In this document: positions 55,081-64,000 of the stretch, piece after piece
Position numbering within the stretch: the first letter of the stretch is position 1
Layout of the letters: each line of letters begins with the position of its first letter
From: Mesorhabditis belari
Taxonomy: Eukaryota > Nematoda > Chromadorea > Rhabditida > Rhabditidae
Length of the DNA stretch: 64,000 bases
Direction: 5' to 3'
Assembly (NCBI GenBank): GCA_958450365.1
Contig: CAUEEP010000911.1
Span: forward strand, 986,001-1,050,000
Program-made: the position numbers and the translations under genes
The notes under the pieces: model-generated
The model's database searches: none
What the model was told of the DNA's origin: nothing
The model's input: only the letters and a program-made list of their open reading frames with translations

Positions 55081-55800
55081 CATTATCAATCGGCTCCAGT
55101 CTCCAGTTCCAGTCTCATCTCCAGTTCCTTTTCCTCTCCCAGTCTCCCAGATTGTCTCCAGTCCCAGTCTCATCCCATTTAGCTACCCAGTACTCCTCCA
55201 GTTCAACTCAGCTCAGGATTCCTGTCCCTGCCTTTCCTCACAGCTACCCAGGACTCCTCCAATGCTTCAGTACTCCTCCAGCTCAACTCACAGCTCCAGT
55301 GGATTCCTGTGCTTGCCTTTCCCAGTCGCAGACCCTCCCGTTTACCCAGAGTAGCCTCTCGGGTAGTCCAGTAGTCCCTTGCCCTTACTCCTCCCCATTC
55401 TCAGACCCGATTTGTCAGGGAGCGGGGAGGGGGACCTTTTAGCCCCAATGGGGGTCGTTGTCGTTCGTTCGTTCCTCTTAGTCTAGCCCTCGTTCTAGCC
55501 CTTGGTCCTACCCCTACTCTAGCCTACACTGACCTGTTCTGCCTCTACCCTACCCTATCCTACCTATCCTACCCTGACCCTATCCCACCCTATCCTACTC
55601 TATCCTACCCCGACCCTATCCCGCCCTATCCTACTCTATCCTACCCTATCCTACCCCGACCCTATCCTACCCCAACCCTGTCCTCCCCCCTTTGGCCCCC
55701 TCCACTCCTTCCTCCTCTATTCCTTCCCCTTCCCCTCTACCCCTTCCTCCTCTACCCCTTCCCCCTCCACTCCTTCCCCTTCCCCCTCTACCCCTTCCCC
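55080..55800. repeat. pyrimidine-rich low-complexity tract
   Basis: CCAGTTCC/CAGTCTC repeats to about 55330, then CCTATCCTACCC repeats (55540-55680) and CCCCTTCCCCTCTAC repeats (55690-55800). Frames here are compositional. Confidence 0.85.
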
Positions 55801-56470
55801 CAGCGAATGATAGTCGCCGCTCGTTGCACCGCCGATTGCCGAGCCGCGGCGACTGATACTGATAGATCGCTTGATCGCAAGAAACGCTGGTCGGCACGAC
55901 GCTTAGGGAGACACTTTGTGGAAGAGAATAGAGAGATTATCGAGGCGACGAGACAGTTCCCTCTTTCTCTCACCCGTCCACCCCAAAACCCACTCCATCA
56001 CTCCCAATGCCCTCCAGGACCCCTCCTCTTTTCTCCAATGTCTCGTAAACTTGCACAGGGAAAGAGGAACACAGGGAAAGAGGAAAAGCGGTAGTCGCCC
56101 GTAGGGGTTGTCCTCGTAGGGGTAGACCTCGTAGGGGTAGTCCGCTGGAGTGACCACCAGATGGTCATCCTCAGTGTCTGTTCTAGACGCAGACAGGCAA
56201 AGAGATTTAAAGAATAAGGATTTTCGAGAGAGATTCAGGCGGTGTGCAGGCAGGCACATCGCGGCACGGCCACGCCCCTCACCCGCGCCGCGTTGGTCAG
56301 TCGCTCCTTTTCGGCCTCGCCACCACCCCGCCGACCCAATCGACCCGATTTTCTATTTTGATTATTCCCCCTGTGCTCCAGCATCGGCAAATTGTTGGAG
56401 ATTTTTGGCGAATCTGTAATTCCGACGCTAGAAATCGACCAGTCCTGTGATTTTCTTGATTTTCCTCGAA
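55800..56470 (-). CDS. possible minus-strand coding exons, unrecognised
   Basis: A higher-GC patch holds two protein-like minus-strand frames: MLEHRGNNQNRKS followed by GRLGRRGGGEAEKERLTNAA (56383-56286, ending at a GTGAGG donor), and TDTEDDHLVVTPADYPYEVY then PYEDNPYGRLP (about 56185-56090, after GTCTAG). Their phases do not join directly, so the structure is unresolved. Downstream pieces (RSSDLSVSVAAARQ, about 55880) may belong to it. I do not recognise the protein. Confidence 0.25.
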
Positions 56471-56489
56471 CCATTTTTGCTATTTGCAT

Positions 56490-57735
56490 TCAAAATCGTT
56501 TATGATTTCTTCCCGCAAGCCCCAGGGCAAGACGATTAACCCGTAGATCCGAATTAGTGTTAGATTTCTCAGAGAAAACGCTATTTCCATCTCGGGTCAG
56601 TCGCTCTGTCCAGACCAAACCAGACCAGTCGATTTTCTTGCTTTCACTAATATAAAAGAATCAATTTGCATTTATAAACGTTCTATCTGGATGTCACAGT
56701 ACCCATCTACATATCTAAATTTTTAAAAAAATCATTTTAAAACTTTTTAAAAATCTATTTTTACTTTTTAGCTGTTTGCTAAAATGCACCTGATTGATTT
56801 TACTAAAATGTGCTTTTTTTATTTAAAATTGATGCCTATTCACTAACGTGCATTCCAGCTTGAAAAAAGGGTTACGGTAAGTGGGTCAATTTTTATCTGA
56901 TTGTCAATAAATTCGTTCAAATTTCTTCAGCACAAGAAAAGCTCAAGTTCCGTAAATTTTCTTTTCGTTTTTTTGATTGATTAAAGAATTATGGATGTCA
57001 CAGCGATTACTATACTATAAGGATTACTGTAAGGACATGTTTTAGCAAAAAGTGCAAACTACAGTAAGACCCGGACTACTGTAGCTGGGTTAAAATAAAA
57101 TTAGAATCAAAATTTCACAGCCATTCTTCCTAGTGCCTTCCAGCTTGCACGAAAAACCCTTCCAAATCCGTTAGCAGTTTGATGGTATCAGCGCTAGGGC
57201 TACGGTAGCGCGGAGACTCCGTGGCGTGACCCCATGGCGCTGAGGACAGGCTGGAAAGGGGAAAGACGAGCGGGAAAAGAGTCCGGTCACCCGCCAAACG
57301 CCTCGAGCGGGGTCAGCCGGTGACCTCGACGGGGAAAAAGGGGCAAAAAGGGGAAAGGGGATGACCCGGTCCCCTGGTACCCCTAGTACGATCCCCCCAA
57401 CCCCGATTCCCCCCAGGCTATCCCCTTTTTCGTGTCAATCGATTGTGTGCGCTCCAGTTCGTTGACTCTCGTGCATTCCACTGCTCGTTAGCGAGCGATT
57501 TAGCCAAGGAAATTGATGAACATTTGAGTGGAGCATTCTTGAGAAACAGCGGAAAGAATTAAGGGCTTTTGTAGATGATAACTAGCTTAAACTTTGCTTA
57601 ATTCTATGCAAATATGGGTTATTGATAGAATTTGCGTATTTTCTAGACGATTACGGTAGCTAAGAAGCAAAAGCAGAGGCTAAGGGGTACTGTAGAAGAG
57701 TTCGACTGTTTAACTTTTTTTGGATCATCAGATTT
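56490..57735. other. intergenic stretch upstream of SLC49
   Basis: Contains 11-mers at about 56690 (CTGGATGTCAC), 56849 (GTGCATTCCAG), 57131 (GTGCCTTCCAG) and 57446 (GTGCGCTCCAG) and a GC-rich patch at 57190-57420 with no long conserved frame. Confidence 0.4.
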
Positions 57736-58400
57736 CTTTAATTTTCTTTTTTTTCGACAATCTGGAACGCACATGACATTTCAAAGCAATTAGATTTTTG
57801 ATTTAAAAAAATTTGGCTGTTTCCTAAAAGGTGCTCTTTTCTAAAAGGCGTTCTTTTCTAAAAGGTGCTCTTTTCGATAAGGTCAAATCTCGATATTTAC
57901 ATTTGATAACTATCTAGGTAGCGCCTGTGACATCCAGATCGAAAATCGTACTGTGAAAGATATTCAGTTAATATAGCTAAAGGTGAGATCTTCAGTCAAC
58001 AAATTTCAAGATATTCAGTTAACTCAAAAGTTGTCATTTCTCTTTTCTGGCTTTCCCAATCGATCGTGTGCGCTCCAGATTGCCTTTTCTGTAAATTTCA
58101 GCCCTGCAAAAGCATCTCAGCGGCGGGCCAGCGTTTGGTCTCGATTTCTAGACTTGAAACTCGTAAACTTGATATCTAGACTTTAAAACCAGCTAGATAG
58201 CACCTGTGACATCCAGATCGAATATCGTACTGTAAAAGATATTCAGTTAATATAGCTAAAGGTGAGATCTTCAGTCAACAAATTTCAAGATATTCAGTTA
58301 ACTCAAAAGTTGTCATTTCTCTTTTCTGGCTTTCCCAATCGATCGTGTGCGCTCCAGATTGGCTTTTCTATAAATTTCAGTCTTGCACAGGCGCCACTGG
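57735..58400. repeat. left arm of a large inverted repeat around SLC49 exon 1
   Basis: GACAATCTGGAACGCACATG, AAAGGTGCTCTTTTC, and the block from TGTGACATCCAGATCGAAA to GATTTCTAGACTTGAAACTC (present twice here, about 57927 and 58204) are matched in reverse complement at 59535-60060 in intron 1. Confidence 0.85.
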
Positions 58401-58661
58401 GAGGCACAGTCCCCCCAGCGACGCTTTATCTCGGCTTGCAATCATATAGTATCGACCCCTCCAGTCCCCCTTGTTCCCCAGCCACTAAACTATCGAGTGA
58501 TATGAAAAATAGCGTCCTCTGGAATGCAGGGAATATTGGAGAGTACAGAAAAACGATTTGTAAGGCTCGAAAAAAATGATAAGCAATGCCGTTGCAGGGC
58601 TGGCGATCTTTGGCAACCGTTTTTACGGGTTCGACTCGAAATAAATCATTTTCTGGCGATC

Positions 58662-61600
58662 ATGGATGTCATCGAAAAAGATGAGCGCAAATTCAAGGCC
58701 TACAAGCGGCGATGGATTTATCTGATCGTTGTCATGATGATCAATTTCTCGAATGCGAATGTGAGTTCATTGAGCAATGTACTTTGTGTTCTCGGAAACG
58801 CACGCTTTCTGGCGCACTGGGTAGCTGATTCTCGACAAAAAATGCTTGTAAAACGGCTAAAGATAAATTGCGATCCAGTGCGCCAGAGGGGGTGCGGTTG
58901 AGAGAGCACAAAGTACGAGCCAGAATTTTTGTTGTCGTAGCCTCGGGAAAATTGCGGAGGAGACTGGGTGACGTCCAGCTTGTCCAATTTTAAAATCCAA
59001 ATCTTTATTTGATGCCTGTAAGCCAAGAAAATCGCTCAAAGTCGAAAAAGCCGAGGAGCTGAGCAAAAAACGGGTGTTTCTATCGATAATTTGTTTTGAG
59101 GAATTGGCTGTGCGCTCCAGATCGCCCAATTTTAAAATCCAAATCTTCTTTCGATATCTGTAAGCCAAGAAAATCGCTCAAAGTTGAAAAAGCTGAGAAG
59201 CTGAGCACCTATGCTAGAAACCGAGCATTTTCTAGCAATACCGAACTTTCGTGCGCTCCAGTTCGCCCAATCCTCAAAGCTAAATGTTCATTTGAGTGCT
59301 GTGGGGAGATTAAGATGACTCAAGTCGGTAGAAGATTTCGCATTGCTTCAATCGGTGTTTTTTTTATTTGCCGGTGTGTGCTTTTGGCACAAATCGCGGG
59401 AGATCTCGAGAATGCAAAGAATTTTGCGATTTTGGAGTAAGATTTGTGGAGAAAAGGGGGGTGAAAAGAGTTCGAATCCGAGAAATTCTTGGAAAATTCG
59501 TCTTTCTGGCTTTAACTGAATATCTTGAATTTGGCCACTATAACTGAATATCTTTTACAGTACGATTTTCAATCTGGATGTCACAGGCGCTATCTAGATA
59601 GTTTTTGAGTATAAATATCAAGTTTTCGAGTTTCAAGTCTAGAAATCGAGACCGAGCGCTGGCCCGCTGCTGGGATGCTTTTGCAGGGCTGAAATTTATA
59701 GAGAAGCCAATCTGGAGCGCACACGATCGATTCGGAAAGCCAGAAAAGATAAATGACAACTTTTGAGTTAACTGAATATCTTGAAATTTGTTGACTGAAT
59801 ATCTCGCCTTTAGCTATATTAACTGAATATCTTTTACAGTAGGATTTTCGATCTGGATGTCACAGGCGCTATCTAGATAGTTATCAAATGTAAATATCGA
59901 GATTTGGCATTTTCGAAAAGAGCACCGTTTAGAAAAGAGCACCTTTTAAAAAAGAGCACCTTTTAGGAAACAGCCAAATTTTTAAAAATCAAAAATCTAA
60001 TTGCTTTGAAATGACATGTGCGCTCCAGATTGTCGAAAAAAAAGTAAATGAAAGAAATTTGACAATCAGAAATTTGGAAAATTCAATGGAAAAGATTTTC
60101 ATGAAATTTCATTGAATTTTGAGCTTTTTTTACATTCTTAACATTTCCACTTCCAGACGTGGATCAGCTTCTCTCCGGTGACTTTCGAGACGAAGAAATT
60201 CTATGATTACGCGAATGCTCCCCTCTTTTTCAACACGGTTTTTATGGTGTTGTCGATTCCGGTGGGCTTCCTCGCGTGCTGGTGGACCGATCGTTTCGGG
60301 ATTCGCTCTTCGGTGAGTCAAAAAGTCGATGTAGGTATTTGGAAAAATCAAATTTTCATCAAAATCTGAAATCCTGGAACGCACGGGAATATCTAAAGCT
60401 GAAAAAACGAAATTATAATGAAAAAAAATCATGATAGCGACTTCTCAACGAAAAATTTGCATTTATGAAGTTAAAAATGAAATTTTGTATAAGAAAACGA
60501 CAATCTGGAACGCACAACAGCGATTCAATCAGAAATATGCTAATTTGAGATGAAAATTTGAGATACAAATTGGAAAATTGACTAAAAATGGCCCTAGCAG
60601 CTTCATCAAATTTTCAGCAGGATTATTTTGAGCTCATTTTGATTTTAGATGACACTGTGTGCTGCCGGTTAGATAAAAACCCACAAAATGTTTGTCTTTT
60701 GGTGAATGGGGGTGATTGCCTGCATGCTCTAGCCTGCCTAAAATCGGTTTTTAAGTCGATTCTTGGGCTTGTTGCTTGTTACTAGCTTGTTACTAGCTTG
60801 GCCCTGAGCTCTATCGAGATCAAGATCCTGGATTGGCCTTGAATCGGTCTTGAATCGGTTTTGAATCGGTCTTGGATCGGCCTTGGATCGGTCTTGAATC
60901 GGTCTTGAATCAGACCCGAATCGGTCTCTTGAATCGGTCTTGAATCGGTCTTGAATCGGTCTTGGATCGGCTTTGAATCAGGTCCGGATCGGTCTCTTGA
61001 ATCGGTCTTGAATCGATCTTGAATCAGTCTTGAATCGGCCTTGAGTCAGGCCCGAATCAAGCCAGAGGCAGTCTTGAATCGGCTTTGAATCGGTCTTGGA
61101 TCGGCCTTGAATCAGAATCTTTAAAATCCCTTTTTTTGCAATCTCTCTTCAGATTTCCCTAAAATTTTCATCGAAAAATTGCTGTTGTTTTTGGTGTTTC
61201 AATCAGTTTTCAATCGTTTCAATTAGTGCTGGTTGGGTGCGGCGACGAATCTTGCTGGGAACATCGTCCGAATTCTCGGCTCAATGGAGAGTGTCGACAA
61301 GAAATGGGTGAGTTTAAGGGATTCAAGCAAGATAAACGCTCAAAATCTCAGCGTTTCCCAATCACATTCGCCGGCCAATGCGTCGCCGCCTTTGCGCAAC
61401 CGTTTGTCATGTTTTTACCCACGAAGTTGTCCGCTTTTTGGTTCCCGGATGATCAGGTGGGGGAAATAGAAAAAATAGAAGGAAAATAGGAAAATTTTGA
61501 TGGATATGTAAATCCTGGATGTCACAGCAGATTAGGAAATCAAATTTGGACTGTTTTAAGCGAAAACGGCCTTAGCAGGCCTGTCGGTAGCAAGATTGGC

Positions 61601-64000
61601 TCATTTTAGACAAAATTAGGATACAAAACTATGCAAATTTTGGCGTAGTTGTAAATCCTGGATGTCACAGTAGATAAAGAAAACAAATTTGGACTGTTTT
61701 AAGCGAAAACGGCCTTAGCAAGGCGTCGGTAGCAAGATTGGCTCATTTTAGACAAAATTAGGATACAAAAATATGCAAATTTTCGCGTAGTTGTAAATCC
61801 TGGATGTCACAGTAGATAAAGAAATAAAATTTGGACTATTTTAAGCGAAAACGGCCTTAGCAAGACGTCGGTAGCAAGATTGGCTAATTTCAGACAAAAT
61901 TAGCATACAAAACCGTGCAAATTTTTGCGTAAATGTAAATCCTGGATGTCACAGTAGATTAGGAAATCAAAATTTCCAGCGAAACATCGCAAATACCCTA
62001 GCGAGTATGGCGAATCCGCTAGGAATTGCAGCCATGTACATGGCCGCCTCGCTTTTTGTCAACGAGCATCACCCGACGAGATTCCTTTTCATGGTAAAAT
62101 CGTTTTTATCGACGGAATGGCCACATTTTCAGCTTTAGAACTCGGTTGTTGGCGGAGTGGCTGTGGTGGCGGGCGTGATGTCGTACGTTTTCTGTTTGAA
62201 GCCGTAGAGAGCTGAAAAAGAGAGATTTTTCAAATTAAACCCTTTTTCTCGACGATCTGGGACGCACTTTAGGAAACGCAAATTAAAGAAAAGCAAAAGA
62301 ACGCTATTTTCAGATTAGCCGTGACGAGGAACGAGCCGCCGACGCCGGTTTCCGCCTCGAAAAACGACGTTCTACCTCCGCCACCATTTTTGGAGGTAAT
62401 CCTGGAGGTCACTAGGAGCATTGGATCTATTTTTAAGTCCAAATCTATCAAATCGAAATCTATCGAAATCTCAAAATCGAATCTCGAATCTCGATTTTTC
62501 ACTCTTTGAAAAATCATCTTTTCGACAATTTTTTTGAGCGTTTCAGATAGTGTGCGCTCCAGATCGATAGAATAACTGAGTAATTGCTCTAATTTCAATT
62601 GAAATCGGGGAAAAATCCGGGAGAAAAGCAAATTACCCAATGAGGAAGATAAAATCGATGAATTAACGATTTCTGTTTGACTCAAAACCAGTTGTGCGCT
62701 CCAGGATTGGATTTAGGAAAAAAAGGAAATTGATTCGAGAGAATTTGGGCCCAGTTTTCGTCGTGAACGCCCACCAATGATGTTCTCTGTGCGGCTGCGT
62801 AATCGTTCGTTGTCTGGGACACCGCCCGGGTATAGGGGAGGGACTGAGACCGTACCTTCTATTTTGGAAGGCCTGGACAGGGAAGCCTGGACTGGGAAGG
62901 ACTGGGAAGGACTGGAGAAGCCGCGTCCCGTCGAAAACAGCGATCAGATCTTTAAGAGGGCGTTACACCAGTTAAGGAGAAAGCAGTGGTGGTCTAGGGG
63001 ATAGTATGCTTGACTCCAAAGCCGATGCCATCCTGTCTCGCGGGTTCGATTCCGCTGGCCGCCAAATTTTTTCTTTTTTTCAAATTTTGTTTTTTAAATC
63101 CACCGGTAACCACTGTGCGTCCCAGATCACCGAAAAAGGGAAGTCAAGCCTTGTCTCACGAAGCGATTTCAGGGAGTCAAGCGTTGTCTCACCTCGAAAC
63201 GTTTCATTATTCTCGCATGCAGTCTCGGCGGTGGAGTCGGTCTCTTCAACGCTTTGTACAACAATTTACAGCCAGCTCTATGCCTCAAGGTGAGTCAAAA
63301 ATAGATACAGCTACAGGATTACGGTAGCAGGATTACGGTAGCAGGATTACGGTAGCCTTTTAAAGTACCGTAAATACTGTAATAGTACCTCACCGCCCTC
63401 GTACAGTCGCGTAGTCGCAAAAGTCGCAAAACTGCAAAACGCAAACGTTTTTTAGTGTTTAATTTTTTCAAAGCGCCCGTACTTTCAAAAAACGCGTCTT
63501 TGGTATCAAAAAAAAGCCCTGAATTTCAGCTATTTTTTGATATTCAAACGAACACTGTAGCATAAACCAATGTCGAGAAAAACTCGTTCAAAGCTAGACT
63601 ACGCAACGCTTCGCATCGTGATTATGCGAATTATGTATTCAGTCGATATAGAGTATTCCGTCTAGATTAGGGTATTCAGTCTAGCCTATCTGGATTACGG
63701 TATTCAATCTAGAATAGTAGATTCAATCTAGAATCGCTAGATTAGGGCATTCAGTCGATATGGAGTAGTCAGTCTAGATTAGAGTATTCAGTTTAGACGT
63801 CTAGATGTCTAGACGTCTAGTCTAGATGTCTAGACGTCTAGTCTAGATGTCTAGACGTGGAAACGGTACTATTACAGTATTTACGATAACCGCTGTGCAT
63901 GCTAGATCGGGTATTTTTATAAGATAAGCTATTATTATAACCAATCTATTATTAGAGCCAGTCTATTCTTATAACCAATCTATTTTCCTTCAGGGCTACT
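58662..64000 (+). CDS. SLC49/FLVCR-type major facilitator transporter, 3' end outside window
   Basis: Exons in phase: 58662-58760, 60157-60312, 61227-61307, 61352-61456, 61980-62093, 62139-62203, 62314-62395, 63173-63289 and the first bases of a ninth at 63994. About 273 residues are visible. SLC49 proteins are 12-helix membrane carriers (members move haem, choline or related solutes). The sequence follows the family in order: RRWIYLIVVMMINFSNAN and TWISFSPV (helix 1 and loop), FMVLSIPVGFLACWWTDRFG, CWLGAATNLAGNIVRILGS, FAGQCVAAFAQPFVMFLPTK then LSAFWF, LASMANPLGIAAMYMAASLF, a PPTPVSAS linker, and RFIILACSLGGGVGLFNALY. The substrate cannot be told. Start at 58662 is chosen because the family signature begins soon after; upstream exons (58380-58600) are possible. 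Confidence 0.85.
59535..60060. repeat. right arm of the inverted repeat, SLC49 intron 1
   Basis: Reverse complement of 57735-58200 over about 450 bp. Confidence 0.85.
60825..61115. repeat. 12-bp CTTGAATCGGTC minisatellite, SLC49 intron 2
   Basis: About 22 imperfect copies of CTTGAATCGGTC. Confidence 0.95.
61500..61975. repeat. array of about 145 bp, SLC49 intron 4
   Basis: Four units with AAATCCTGGATGTCACAG, AAGCGAAAACGGCCTTAGCA and AGACAAAATTAGGATACAAA; each has one CTGGATGTCAC. The last ends just before exon 5. Confidence 0.9.
62988..63063 (+). tRNA. tRNA-like sequence with a paired acceptor, SLC49 intron 7
   Basis: GGTGGTC at the 5' end pairs fully, with two G-U pairs, with GGCCGCC at the 3' end. 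GCGGGTTCGATTCCGC is a T-arm lacking one C. The middle (TGCTTGACTCCAAAGC) has a CCA that could be a Trp-type anticodon, but the extra arm is long and the D-stem weak. Best of the tRNA-like sequences here, still probably defective. Confidence 0.4.
63366..63886. mobile_element. MITE with pogo-like ends, SLC49 intron 8
   Basis: TACCGTAAATACTGTAATAG at the left and CTATTACAGTATTTACG at the right, the same ends as the pogo element 51122-52440. The core carries the TATTCAGTCTAGATTAGG repeat also found at 25690-25885. Confidence 0.75.

Noticed and set aside
58800..58920. Hairpin with TTTCTGGCGCACTGG and its complement as a microRNA precursor
   Set aside because: The arms contain an 11-mer-like word and belong to the repeat-rich intron; the loop is long and there is no sign of a precise precursor.
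58718..59168. Minus-strand frames beginning MAYRHQIKIW and MAYRYRKKIW
   Set aside because: They are two units of an intronic tandem repeat in SLC49 intron 1; similarity between them is DNA-level.
23250..63900. The 11-mer as the ordinary 3' splice site of this organism
   Set aside because: Real exons here end introns with TTTCAG, TTTTAG or TTCTAG. The 11-mer occurs on both strands, inside introns, between genes and even within exons.
23250..63900. The 11-mer as a recursive or micro-intron (GT...AG in 11 bases)
   Set aside because: It is far too short for splicing and equally frequent in antisense orientation.

Overview
The window is animal nuclear DNA from a nematode, most likely a rhabditid. 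The grounds are short introns ending in TTTCAG, a seven-transmembrane chemoreceptor of the nematode Str/Srh superfamily, tandem F-box-like genes, and many TA-inserting Tc1/mariner/pogo elements. I do not recognise the species.

Left compartment (about 1-23 kb). This part is transposon-rich and fast-evolving. It holds a clipped Tc1/mariner copy at the left edge, the possible 3' end of an unknown minus-strand gene (768-1021), and a roughly 3-kb unit present three times (about 1.97-10.33 kb). The first two units carry intact F-box-like genes (3654-4640, 7098-8075); the third stops at the start codon. A serpentine receptor gene (10716-18370) follows. Its introns hold a 15-bp minisatellite, a MITE, a non-LTR fragment and a 5.4-kb train of DNA transposons stacked end to end on TA sites. 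Next come a fold-back repeat with a dead mariner inside it, two palindromic elements flanked by 8-9-bp direct repeats, and a 560-bp hexamer satellite.

Right compartment (about 23-64 kb). Three conserved genes with very large repeat-filled introns lie here: a CCDC149-type coiled-coil gene (plus, 23804-29374), a WASHC2/FAM21 gene of the endosomal WASH complex (minus, 30159-49559, about 31 exons), and an SLC49/FLVCR-type major facilitator gene (plus, from 58662 past the right edge). CCDC149 and WASHC2 converge; WASHC2 and SLC49 diverge across a 9-kb interval with tRNA-like repeats, a pogo element and pyrimidine-rich DNA. The three genes have no obvious shared pathway, although WASHC2 and a transporter both belong to membrane biology.

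The most unusual signal is a degenerate 11-mer, GTG[AC][CG][ACT]TCCAG. It occurs about every 150-250 bp on both strands throughout the introns and intergenic DNA of the right compartment, and I saw none left of about 23.2 kb. It usually sits once per unit in local tandem arrays of about 130-170 bp whose other sequence differs from array to array, and it has entered coding exons of WASHC2. All exon joins below were derived by eye from reading frame, splice sites and phase; no search or RNA evidence was available.
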